Origin: Fidelibacterota bacterium
GTDB lineage: Bacteria; Fidelibacterota; Marinisomatia; Marinisomatales; J089
NCBI GenBank assembly: GCA_003695105.1
Contig: RFIZ01000152.1
Coordinates: 1-7,193, forward strand
Direction of reading: 5' to 3'
DNA: 7,193 nt
How positions within the stretch are numbered: the stretch's first letter is position 1; every line of letters begins with the position of its first letter. The notes beneath the pieces are model-generated. The model worked only from the letters and a program-made list of their open reading frames with translations, ran no database searches and was not told the DNA's origin. Of the stretch, positions 1 through 6,548 are shown piece by piece. The position numbers and the translations under genes are program-made.

Positions 1-1338
1 ATTCACATCAGTGCCTCCGAACAAAGCGCTCTGCAATTGAATCTGGTCCGGAGTCACGCTTCCGGTGTGGGGGATCCCCTGCCGCCGGAAATCGTTCGTC
101 TGATGATGTTCCTGAAATTAGTGACATTCGCCCAAGGCGTCAGCGGAGTCCGTCTGCAAGTGGCTCGACAATTATGTCGTTTTTTACAGGAAGATATTCT
201 GCCGGTAATACCTTCCCAGGGATCGGTGGGCGCCAGCGGCGATCTGGCTCCCATGGCGCATATGGCTCTGGCACTCATCGGTGAAGGAACCGTTACCTTT
301 CGGGATCGGGAAATACCCAGTCTGGTAGCCATGAAGGAAGCCGGCATTCAACCCTTGCAACTGGAACCCAAGGAAGGGTTGAGTCTGATCAACGGAACCC
401 AACTATCCACTGCCCTGGCTATCCAGGCCCTACTGGAGGCCCGGGGCATCCTCAATCAGGCCGATGTGGTGGGTGCATTATCGGTGGAGGCCAGTCTCTC
501 CACCCGGAGCACCTTCGATCCCCGCATTCATGCTTTAAAGGCGCATCCGGAACAAGCGCGGGTGGCCGGAAATCTGTGGAAACTGCTTGAAGAAAGTGAA
601 ATCATCATCTCCCATCAGGATTGCGAACGGGTGCAGGATCCCTATAGCATCCGTTGTATCCCTCATGTCCACGGAGCCTGCCGGGAAGCGTTTCTGGCTG
701 CCCGGCGGATGGTGGAAGGGGAGATCAACAGCGTCAGTGACAACCCATTGATCCTGAATGCTCAGGAGGTGGCTTCCTCCGGACATTTCCACGCCGAATA
801 TATTGCCCAGTCCATGGATATCCTGGCGCTGGCTCTGAGTGAAATTGGCGGGATAGCGGAACGGCGCATTCACTATTTCATGAAAGGGATCGGTGATCGC
901 ATTCCGCCTTTTCTGACCCGTAACCCCGGACTGGAATCGGGAGGCATGATCGCCCACGTCACGGCCGCCTCTCTGGTGTCCGAAAACAAAACGCTGGCTC
1001 ATCCGGCCAGTGTGGATTCCATTCCCACATCCGGTGGCCAGGAGGACTACGTGAGTATGGCCCCGTGGGCGGCCCGGAAAGCGTTGATGATCTGCCGGAA
1101 TGTTCGGAAAATCCTGGCAATAGAATTGTTGATCAATTCGCGGGCCCTGGTCCTCCATTATCAGGACCTGAAACCGGGAAAGGGGAGCCTCGCCGTACTC
1201 AACCTGTTGCAGAAGAGACTCAAATATCCGGACGGAGATTATTCCATGGCTGAAGATATTCGCCGTCTGGATACCCTTATATCCGAAGAAATTCTCCTGA
1301 AAACCATTTCCAAAACCATACCAATGGAGTCATTGTGA
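1..1338 (+). CDS. hutH: Histidine ammonia-lyase, 5'-truncated by window edge
   Basis: This enzyme removes ammonia from L-histidine to give urocanate, the first step of histidine breakdown in the cytoplasm. The frame is open from base 1 and gives 445 codons before TGA. About 65-70 N-terminal residues, including the catalytic Tyr of the YGxNTGFG region, must lie upstream, since family members are about 500-510 aa. Visible signatures are SHASGVG (codons 18-24), whose Ser-His pair is the histidine-type selectivity pair; the Ala-Ser-Gly triad that cyclises to the MIO cofactor in GSVGASGDLAP (triad at codons 78-80, bases 232-240); QDPYSIR (from codon 212); SDNPL (from codon 246); and QEDYVSM (from codon 347). 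The last motif is usually QEDHVSM in histidine lyases; here His is Tyr. No in-frame start is needed, because homology continues to the edge; the TTG at 37 is internal. The stop overlaps the guaB start by 4 nt. A related MIO lyase or aminomutase with another substrate is possible but less likely. Confidence 0.93.
   Translation: MHISASEQSALQLNLVRSHASGVGDPLPPEIVRLMMFLKLVTFAQGVSGVRLQVARQLCRFLQEDILPVIPSQGSVGASGDLAPMAHMALALIGEGTVTFRDREIPSLVAMKEAGIQPLQLEPKEGLSLINGTQLSTALAIQALLEARGILNQADVVGALSVEASLSTRSTFDPRIHALKAHPEQARVAGNLWKLLEESEIIISHQDCERVQDPYSIRCIPHVHGACREAFLAARRMVEGEINSVSDNPLILNAQEVASSGHFHAEYIAQSMDILALALSEIGGIAERRIHYFMKGIGDRIPPFLTRNPGLESGGMIAHVTAASLVSENKTLAHPASVDSIPTSGGQEDYVSMAPWAARKALMICRNVRKILAIELLINSRALVLHYQDLKPGKGSLAVLNLLQKRLKYPDGDYSMAEDIRRLDTLISEEILLKTISKTIPMESL
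1326..1329 (+). promoter_or_regulatory. Ribosome binding site for guaB inside the hutH end
   Basis: GGAG lies 5 nt upstream of a GTG codon at 1335. This supports GTG as the guaB start and places its ribosome binding site within the last codons of hutH, which suggests translational coupling. Confidence 0.6.
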
Positions 1339-2795
1339 AACAAGAAATTCGGTTTGCCTATACCTTCGATGATGTCTTACTGGTTCCGCAGGCTTCATCG
1401 GTCTTACCGCGGGATGTAGACGTAACAACGCACGTAACAAAGTCCATTCCTCTGAATATTCCCATTCTCAGTGCCGCCATGGATACCGTCACGGAGACGG
1501 ACATGGCCATCGCTCTCGCCCGGGAAGGGGGATTGGGTGTCATCCACAAGAACCTCTCGATTGAGGAACAACGGAAGATGGTAGATCGGGTGAAACGGTC
1601 TGAAAGTGGAATGATCATGAATCCGATCACCCTGGAGGCCGATAAAACCATCCGTGACGCCAAAACCACCATGGCGCATTATCATATCAGCGGTTTACCG
1701 GTGGTCGAAGGGAAAAAGCTGGTGGGAATTCTTACCAACCGGGATATTCGCTTCGAAACCGATCTGGATTTAGCGGTCAGTGAACGGATGACCAGGGAGA
1801 ACCTGGTGACGGTTCCGCCGGGGACCACGTTGGAAGAAGCGAAAAAAATCCTGCAGGAACATCGCATCGAAAAATTGCTGGTGGTGGATGAGAACGGCCA
1901 GTTGCAGGGGCTCATCACCGTAAAAGATATCCAGAAGAAAGAGCAGTTTCCCCTTGCGGCCAAGGATTCCAACGGACGCCTGCGGGTCGGAGCAGCTGTC
2001 GGGGTCGGTTCAGATGCACTGGAACGCGCCCAGGAACTGGTCCGGGCGGATGTGGATGTGATTGTCGTGGATACCGCTCATGGACATTCGGCGGGTGTAC
2101 TAAAAACCGTGGCGAAAATCAAACGTTCCGTTTCGGTGGACATCATTGCCGGTAATGTGGCCACGGCTGAGGGAACCCGGGCCCTGATCGAGGCAGGCGT
2201 GGATGCCGTAAAGGTAGGGATCGGAGCCGGAGCCAGTTGCACAACCCGCATCATCGCCGGGGTGGGAGTTCCTCAGCTCACGGCCGTATTGGATTCCGTA
2301 GAAGTTGCTAATCAGGCCGACATTCCGGTGATCGCCGACGGAGGAATTCGGTATAGTGGAGACGCCGCTAAAGCCCTGGCCGCCGGCGCCCAGACGGTAA
2401 TGCTGGGTAGCCTCTTAGCGGGGATGGATGAAAGTCCGGGTGAAACGATCCTGTATGAAGGTCGCCAGTACAAAGCCTATCGGGGGATGGGTTCCCTGGG
2501 AGCCATGAAGGAGGGAAGCGGCGATCGCTATTTTCAGGAAGGCATGGAAGCAACCAAGCTGGTTCCGGAAGGCATCGAGGGTATGGTTCCCTATCGCGGA
2601 CCGGTACGCCAGACGATCCACCAAATCATCGGAGGGATACGCTCCAGTATGGGCTATTGCGGGGCCCGGACCATCCGTGAATTTCCCCAAAAGGCGGTCT
2701 TCGTCCACATGTCCATGGCCGGAATAAAAGAAAGCCACCCTCACGAAGTGCGCATCGTGAAGGAGGCTCCTAATTATCAGGTTAGTAAAGATTAA
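1335..2795 (+). CDS. guaB: IMP dehydrogenase (GuaB) with tandem CBS domains
   Basis: Oxidises IMP to XMP with NAD+, the committed step of GMP synthesis, in the cytoplasm. The protein is 486 aa, the normal length for bacterial enzymes. It begins with the family's TFDDVLLVP block (residues 10-18) and LSAAMDTVTE (45-54). Two CBS motifs (about 92-205) interrupt the TIM barrel. The catalytic Cys is residue 302 (bases 2238-2240), followed by Thr304. Other marks are ADGGIRYSGD (334-343), YRGMGSLGAM (382-391), the flap Arg-Tyr pair at 398-399 in GDRYF, VPEGIEG (410-416) and the C-terminal ESHPHEV block. The presence of both the flap Arg-Tyr and the CBS domains argues for the dehydrogenase over GMP reductase. 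An oddity is that the loop before the catalytic Cys reads GIGAGASCTTR, where the family has GIGPGSICTTR. The start is GTG with GGAG 5 nt upstream; it overlaps hutH by 4 nt and converges on rpsT with one base between stops. Confidence 0.96.
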   Translation: MKQEIRFAYTFDDVLLVPQASSVLPRDVDVTTHVTKSIPLNIPILSAAMDTVTETDMAIALAREGGLGVIHKNLSIEEQRKMVDRVKRSESGMIMNPITLEADKTIRDAKTTMAHYHISGLPVVEGKKLVGILTNRDIRFETDLDLAVSERMTRENLVTVPPGTTLEEAKKILQEHRIEKLLVVDENGQLQGLITVKDIQKKEQFPLAAKDSNGRLRVGAAVGVGSDALERAQELVRADVDVIVVDTAHGHSAGVLKTVAKIKRSVSVDIIAGNVATAEGTRALIEAGVDAVKVGIGAGASCTTRIIAGVGVPQLTAVLDSVEVANQADIPVIADGGIRYSGDAAKALAAGAQTVMLGSLLAGMDESPGETILYEGRQYKAYRGMGSLGAMKEGSGDRYFQEGMEATKLVPEGIEGMVPYRGPVRQTIHQIIGGIRSSMGYCGARTIREFPQKAVFVHMSMAGIKESHPHEVRIVKEAPNYQVSKD

Positions 2796-2796
2796 A

Positions 2797-3051
2797 TCAG
2801 GACAGCGAATTCAAATGCCGGGAGATCTGGGCTTTCCGGCGGGCCGCAGTATTTTTGTGTATAATGCCGTTGCTGGCCATTTTATCCAGGAAACTCACGG
2901 TTTCTTTATACGCGGTTTCGGCGGTGGCGCGGTCCGTTGATTGCATGACTTTTTTTACCAGCGTCCGCATCCGGGACAGGTTTTGAATGTTCCGTTCCCG
3001 ACGCTTCTGGTCCTGACGATTGCGTTTGATCTGTTGTGGATGTCTGTCCAT
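2797..3051 (-). CDS. rpsT: 30S ribosomal protein S20
   Basis: S20 is a small basic helical protein that binds 16S rRNA early in 30S subunit assembly. The product is 84 aa, slightly shorter than the usual 85-90. The N-terminal half is rich in Lys/Arg with the pattern KRNRQDQKRRERN (residues 9-21), and the C-terminal half has the family's most conserved stretch, NGIIHKNTAARRKAQ (60-74). The start ATG (read from 3051) has AAAGGA-like purines immediately upstream on the minus strand, but AAGGA ends only 3 nt from the ATG, which is close. The gene stands alone on the minus strand: it is divergent from the Crp/Fnr gene across 150 bp and converges with guaB, the two stop codons being separated by a single base. 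No terminator fits between the two genes, so transcript ends must fall inside the neighbouring coding sequence. Confidence 0.95.
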   Translation of the reverse strand: MDRHPQQIKRNRQDQKRRERNIQNLSRMRTLVKKVMQSTDRATAETAYKETVSFLDKMASNGIIHKNTAARRKAQISRHLNSLS

Positions 3052-3081
3052 AATTCCTTTTTTTCCAGAAATTGAGCAATA

Positions 3082-3111
3082 AATTTAATCTCTTTTTCCC
3101 GCGGTAAGCAA
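3082..3111 (-). promoter_or_regulatory. Candidate sigma-70-like promoter for rpsT
   Basis: On the minus strand TTGCTT (3111-3106) is followed after 18 nt by TAAATT (3087-3082), or after 17 nt by TTAAAT. Each box is only a partial match to consensus. Transcription would begin near 3075 and give a short leader before the rpsT ATG at 3051. The -35 box lies inside the GGTAA/TTACC inverted repeat. It was found by eye and the group-specific promoter consensus of this organism is unknown. Confidence 0.25.
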
Positions 3112-3120
3112 TCATTTACC
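3103..3120. repeat. Inverted repeat GGTAA-N8-TTACC, possible operator
   Basis: Two perfect 5-bp arms separated by 8 bp lie in the rpsT/Crp-Fnr divergent spacer, over the candidate -35 box of rpsT. The geometry (18 bp overall) suits a dimeric regulator, but arms this short can arise by chance. The half-sites do not match the known CRP (TGTGA) or FNR (TTGAT) half-sites. Confidence 0.25.
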
Positions 3121-3159
3121 ACAGGTATCGTCACCCCGGAACCGTCGATGAGATCCAGA

Positions 3160-3171
3160 TCAAATATTTGA
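3160..3171. repeat. 12-bp perfect palindrome TCAAATATTTGA upstream of Crp/Fnr gene
   Basis: This is a perfect palindrome centred about 37 bp before the ATG of the Crp/Fnr gene. It overlaps the candidate -35 element at 3168-3173, a position where a bound protein could repress. The sequence is A/T-rich, so chance is a real alternative. It resembles an FNR site with the half-sites in reversed order, not the canonical TTGAT-N4-ATCAA. Confidence 0.3.
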
Positions 3172-3196
3172 ATAAATAGGCGGAAACAATTATTTT
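3168..3196 (+). promoter_or_regulatory. Candidate promoter for the Crp/Fnr regulator, possibly leaderless
   Basis: TTGAAT (3168-3173) and TATTTT (3191-3196) are separated by 17 bp; each matches the sigma-70 consensus at 4 of 6 positions. The expected start of transcription, about 7 nt past the -10 box, falls on or next to the ATG at 3202. The mRNA would then have almost no leader. This agrees with the lack of a well-placed Shine-Dalgarno sequence before that ATG. Confidence 0.3.
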
Positions 3197-3201
3197 TAAA
3201 T

Positions 3202-3882
3202 ATGGATAAGATTAAACTTCTGCAGTCCGTCCCCCTCTTCAGCGATTTAAGCGATTCGTCTCTGAAAAAGATAGCGGACCAGATGATCAGCCGTTCCTAT
3301 TCCAAGGGACAATTGATTTTGATGGAAGAAACGTTGGGGGAAACCTTCTTTATCCTGGCTTCCGGGTCTGTCAAGGTCACCCGGATGAGTGATGACGGGA
3401 GGGAGGTCATATTGGCCATGCTGGGTGAAGGTGATTTCTTTGGTGAAATGTCCCTCCTGGATGGAGAAGGCCGGTCTGCCAATGTAGTCGCCCTGGAAGA
3501 TACAGAGGCCTTGACCATCAAACGCGGCGAGTTTCTTGGTATTTTGGAAAGATATCCCAAGATCGCCATCAAACTTCTGGAAGAATTAACCCGCCGTTTG
3601 CGCCGCAGCGATCAACAGATAGAAAGTTTATCCCTCAGCGACGCGGAACAGCGCATATCCATTACCCTCATCCGTCTGGCGGAAGAACTGGGAACGATCA
3701 AAGGTGGAGCCGTTACCGTGAAAAATTTGCCGTATCAACAGGATATCGCCAATATGGCGGGAACTTCCCGCGAAACCGTGAGTCGCATGTTTAAACTTCT
3801 GGAGGAAAAAGGGTACATAACACGCGAAGGGAAATCCTTAACGATCAATAATTTCGCGACCTTCCTGAAAACGTTCTCCTGA
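3202..3882 (+). CDS. Crp/Fnr-family transcriptional regulator
   Basis: A DNA-binding regulator of 226 aa, the usual family length. The N-terminal cyclic-nucleotide-binding-type beta barrel (about 12-115) contains FFGEMSLLDGEGRSA (79-93), with the Gly-Glu and Arg-Ser pairs that contact cAMP in CRP. A dimerisation helix follows (about 116-145), then a C-terminal winged helix-turn-helix (about 173-215) with recognition helix TSRETVSRMFKLL (188-200). SRETVSR closely matches CRP's SRETVGR, so a TGTGA-like half-site is plausible. The protein has no cysteine, which excludes an FNR-type iron-sulfur cluster. The CRP Thr-Ser pair in the dimer helix aligns to Ser-Asp here, so cAMP as the ligand is not certain. 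The ATG has no good ribosome binding site; the nearest purine run, AGGCGGA, is about 17 nt away. meaB follows after 17 nt in the same direction. Its own target genes cannot be read from the window. Confidence 0.9.
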   Translation: MDKIKLLQSVPLFSDLSDSSLKKIADQMISRSYSKGQLILMEETLGETFFILASGSVKVTRMSDDGREVILAMLGEGDFFGEMSLLDGEGRSANVVALEDTEALTIKRGEFLGILERYPKIAIKLLEELTRRLRRSDQQIESLSLSDAEQRISITLIRLAEELGTIKGGAVTVKNLPYQQDIANMAGTSRETVSRMFKLLEEKGYITREGKSLTINNFATFLKTFS

Positions 3883-3899
3883 TCTCCCCTCCGCTCTAA

Positions 3900-4844
3900 A
3901 TGTCTCACCGGGTTTTGGATCAAATTCGTTCCAACAATCACCGTGCCATTTCCCGGTTGATTACCGCCATCGAATCCGGACAGGATGTACTCGAAGATGA
4001 GTTTGCCGAATTATTCGCCCATTCCCATCACGCCCTTCGCATCGGGTTTACCGGACCGCCCGGTGCCGGCAAGAGTACCCTGATCAATCAATGCATTGCC
4101 CACCTCCTGCAAAAGGATTTGTCGGTAGGGGTGGTGGCGGTGGATCCCACCAGTCCTTTTACGGGAGGAGCGCTGTTGGGAGACCGGGTCCGGATGAACC
4201 GGTTTTTTGGGGATGATCGCGTATTCATCCGAAGCATGGGGTCGCAGGGCGATTTGGGCGGATTGGCCAAAAAAGCGCAGGACGTGGGCGATGTTCTGGC
4301 GGCCAGCGGCAAAGATATTATTCTCTTCGAAACAGTGGGTGTGGGGCAGGGAGAACACGATATCATTAAAGCCGTGGATTTTACCGTGGTGGTGCTGGTG
4401 CCGGAATCCGGGGACGAAATCCAATTGATGAAAGCCGGTCTGATCGAATTGGCCGATGCCTTCATTATCAATAAAGCGGATCGGGAGGGTGCCGGACGCC
4501 TGACCCAACTGCTAAAAAATCTCCTACAAAATTATTCACCGAAACGAGCGGATATCCCCGCGGTCTATTCCACGATTGCTTTCCGGAATGAGGGCGTAAA
4601 AGAAGCGGTAGACGGTATCCTGAATTCTATCAGGCTGGAAAAGGAAAAGGGGATATTTGATGACCGCAGAATCAAACGGTATCGGCAACGGGTGGCGACT
4701 CTCATCCACGACCGGTTATTGAATACCTTCTGGAATGAAAGCCGGGAAACTCAATTGTTGCAGGCGACTCAATCGATCGAATCCGTGAAACGATCGCCCT
4801 ATAAAATAGCCCAGGAATTACTGGATTCGTTTCGGTATGAGTGA
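3900..4844 (+). CDS. meaB: MeaB/ArgK-type G3E GTPase, methylmalonyl-CoA mutase chaperone
   Basis: P-loop GTPase of 314 aa (family about 310-335). MeaB proteins bind adenosylcobalamin-dependent acyl-CoA mutases, gate cofactor loading and protect or repair the mutase; older annotations call the family ArgK or LAO transport ATPase. Motifs are Walker A GPPGAGKS (52-59), DPTSPFTGG (82-90), GDRVRM (94-99), ETVGVGQ (144-150) and the guanine-specificity motif NKAD (191-194). The loops SQGDLGG (115-121) and GQGEHDI (149-155) differ from the ArgK versions (TRGHLGG, GQSE), so the subgroup is not the classical ArgK one. The C-terminal helical dimerisation arm (about 240-314) is present. No mutase subunit or epimerase gene is visible, so the partner must be encoded elsewhere. 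The ATG lacks a Shine-Dalgarno sequence (pyrimidines precede it), but the N-terminus aligns well with the family. It overlaps tatC by 8 nt. Confidence 0.9.
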   Translation: MSHRVLDQIRSNNHRAISRLITAIESGQDVLEDEFAELFAHSHHALRIGFTGPPGAGKSTLINQCIAHLLQKDLSVGVVAVDPTSPFTGGALLGDRVRMNRFFGDDRVFIRSMGSQGDLGGLAKKAQDVGDVLAASGKDIILFETVGVGQGEHDIIKAVDFTVVVLVPESGDEIQLMKAGLIELADAFIINKADREGAGRLTQLLKNLLQNYSPKRADIPAVYSTIAFRNEGVKEAVDGILNSIRLEKEKGIFDDRRIKRYRQRVATLIHDRLLNTFWNESRETQLLQATQSIESVKRSPYKIAQELLDSFRYE

Positions 4845-5568
4845 TCCCTTCAAAACCATGTCCTTTCTCGATCATCTGGAGGAATTACGGTGGCGGATCA
4901 TCAAGTCCTTGATCGCGATCGTGGTGGGGGCGATCGTGACCATTCTATTTGTCGATCCCATCATTGATATTTTGATCCAGCCGACACGGGAAGTCAGCCG
5001 TGAAATGATCCTGCAGGTTCTTACCGTCCAGGGCATGTTTATGCTGAAGTGGGGCATCGCCTTTGCCGGGGGTCTGGTGTTTGCCATTCCGGTTCTGACC
5101 TATCAGATCTGGAAATTTGTGTCACCGGGGCTGTACCAGGACGAACAACGATTTGCATTGCCCTTGATCGTTTTGACTTTCGTCTGTTTCCTCCTGGGTA
5201 TCGTTTTTGCCTATGAAGTGATTATTCCTTTTTCGCTCAATTTCTTTACGTCCATGGGATATGGTGATATCCAGACCAATGTGTCCATCAATTATTATTT
5301 CAGCTTCATCATCTGGTTGATGATCGGCACCGGATTCATCTTTGAATTTCCCATTGTATCTTTCATTCTTGCCCGCATTGGTTTGCTCACCCCCAAAGGC
5401 ATGCGCAAGTATCGTCGCCATGCAATTGTCTTTATTATGATCCTTTCGGCGATCATCACGCCGCCGGATCCCGTGAGCATGGTGATCATGACCATTCCGT
5501 TGGTTTTGTTGTACGAATTCAGTATCGGGGTCGTTTGGGTGGCCGTCCGACAGAGGGAACGTCGATGA
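4837..5568 (+). CDS. tatC: Sec-independent protein translocase TatC
   Basis: Inner-membrane receptor of the twin-arginine pathway; it recognises RR signal peptides and, with TatA-type subunits, moves folded proteins across the membrane. The protein is 243 aa with six hydrophobic segments (about 21-40, 68-90, 108-130, 153-178, 193-208, 212-235). Family marks are FLDHLEELR (10-18), FVSPGLYQDE (94-103), Glu170 in FIFEFP, and the TPPDPVS loop with Asp211. Phe94, Glu103, Glu170 and Asp211 fall where the E. coli protein has its key residues. A Lys/Arg-rich cytoplasmic stretch (KGMRKYRRH, 187-195) fits the positive-inside rule. No tatA or tatB gene is in the window. The start at 4837 overlaps meaB by 8 nt; an alternative ATG at 4858 would give the commoner MSFLDHLEEL start, and neither has a clear ribosome binding site. 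The stop overlaps the next gene by 4 nt. Confidence 0.95.
   Translation: MSDPFKTMSFLDHLEELRWRIIKSLIAIVVGAIVTILFVDPIIDILIQPTREVSREMILQVLTVQGMFMLKWGIAFAGGLVFAIPVLTYQIWKFVSPGLYQDEQRFALPLIVLTFVCFLLGIVFAYEVIIPFSLNFFTSMGYGDIQTNVSINYYFSFIIWLMIGTGFIFEFPIVSFILARIGLLTPKGMRKYRRHAIVFIMILSAIITPPDPVSMVIMTIPLVLLYEFSIGVVWVAVRQRERR
5552..5558 (+). promoter_or_regulatory. Ribosome binding site for polyprenyl synthase, decides start
   Basis: AGAGGGA lies 6 nt before the ATG at 5565. This favours that ATG, which overlaps the tatC stop as ATGA, over an in-frame TTG at 5535 that would add ten residues unlike the family's N-terminus. Confidence 0.6.
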
Positions 5569-6548
5569 AAACCCCCGCAATGGATGATATCATTGCACCG
5601 GTCCGCCAGGACCTGAAGTTGTATGAACGGGAATTCGATTCGGCGCTTCATCATCAGGTCAAGCTCATCAATACGATCGGGAAATTCCTGATCCGGTCGA
5701 AAGGCAAGCATGTGCGTCCCGTCATTACGCTCCTGGCCGCCCATGTTTGTCAACAGCCGACAGACAACACCTACCGGGCAGCCGCCATGGTGGAACTCCT
5801 GCACCTGGCCACCCTCATCCACGACGATGTGGTGGATGAGGCCAAATATCGCCGGGGATATCCGGCGCTCAACCGAATCTGGAAGAATAAATTGTCCGTT
5901 CTGATGGGGGATTATATCCTGAGTAAATCCCTGATTTATATGATCCGTCTCCGCAGTTTTGAAGCCCTGGAGGTGATATCGGAAACGGCGGAAAAACTCA
6001 GTGCAGGTGAAATTCTGCAGATCGAAAAAAGTCTCAAACGCTCCCTGACCGAAGCTGTATATTTCGATATGGTGTCGCAGAAAACCGCTTCCCTGATGTC
6101 TACTGCTGCAGAATTGGGTGCGATCACTTCCACCGGTGAGCTGGCCGACCGGGAGCGCATGAAACAATACGGGCTGAACCTGGGCATCGCCTTCCAGTTG
6201 AAAGATGATTTGTTCGATTTTCTGGGGAGCGAAGCTTCCCTGGGCAAAGACATGGGTGCAGATGTAAAACGGAATATGATGACCCTGCCGGTCCTGCATG
6301 TGCTGGATCAGGGAGATGGGACATTGAAACGCAAACTCCGACGGATATTGAAGCAAGCCCGAACCTCTTCCTCGGCTCTGCAGGAAGCCAATCGGCTTCT
6401 GGAACATCACGGAGGATTTGCTTATACGCGAGAGAAAATTGACGAATACTCCCAACGAGCCGCCGAGGCTCTGGATTCCTACCCCGATTCTCCGGCCAAA
6501 CAATCTCTGCTGGATTTGGTACATTTCAATAAGATGCGAAATAAATAA
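5565..6548 (+). CDS. Long-chain polyprenyl diphosphate synthase
   Basis: An all-helical trans-prenyltransferase that adds isopentenyl diphosphate units to an allylic primer. Its product probably forms the side chain of a respiratory quinone. The protein is 327 aa, typical of the family. Motifs in order are GKHVRP (47-52), the first Asp-rich motif DDVVD (87-91) followed by RRG (96-98), GDYILS (115-120), KT (173-174), QLKDDLFD with the second Asp-rich motif (211-218) and GKDMGADVK (227-235). The fifth residue before the first motif is Ala82, small rather than aromatic; in this family that leaves the product pocket open and points to long chains (about C30 or longer) over farnesyl or geranylgeranyl products. 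The exact length (hexa-, hepta-, octaprenyl) cannot be read, so no symbol is given; it is ispB/hepT-like. The ATG overlaps the tatC stop (ATGA) and has AGAGGGA 6 nt upstream. Confidence 0.93.
   Translation: MKTPAMDDIIAPVRQDLKLYEREFDSALHHQVKLINTIGKFLIRSKGKHVRPVITLLAAHVCQQPTDNTYRAAAMVELLHLATLIHDDVVDEAKYRRGYPALNRIWKNKLSVLMGDYILSKSLIYMIRLRSFEALEVISETAEKLSAGEILQIEKSLKRSLTEAVYFDMVSQKTASLMSTAAELGAITSTGELADRERMKQYGLNLGIAFQLKDDLFDFLGSEASLGKDMGADVKRNMMTLPVLHVLDQGDGTLKRKLRRILKQARTSSSALQEANRLLEHHGGFAYTREKIDEYSQRAAEALDSYPDSPAKQSLLDLVHFNKMRNK

Noticed and set aside
37..39. TTG at 37 as the start of hutH
   Set aside because: The reading frame and the homology extend upstream to the window edge; the gene is truncated, not short.
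535..1158. Minus-strand open frame of about 207 codons inside hutH
   Set aside because: It is entirely antisense to hutH, whose motifs are intact on the plus strand; no recognisable domain.
2906..3115. Minus-strand 69-codon frame overlapping rpsT and its upstream region
   Set aside because: It overlaps rpsT in another frame and shows no recognisable domain; S20 motifs lie in the other frame.
5535..5564. TTG at 5535 as start of the polyprenyl synthase
   Set aside because: The added ten residues are unlike the family, while the ATG at 5565 has a good ribosome binding site and a 4-nt overlap with the tatC stop.
5295..6524. Minus-strand open frame of about 409 codons opposite tatC and the polyprenyl synthase
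   Set aside because: It lies antisense to two confidently recognised genes, its translation shows no family motif, and its low-complexity Gln/His/Phe-rich composition is what the reversed codons of the real genes give.
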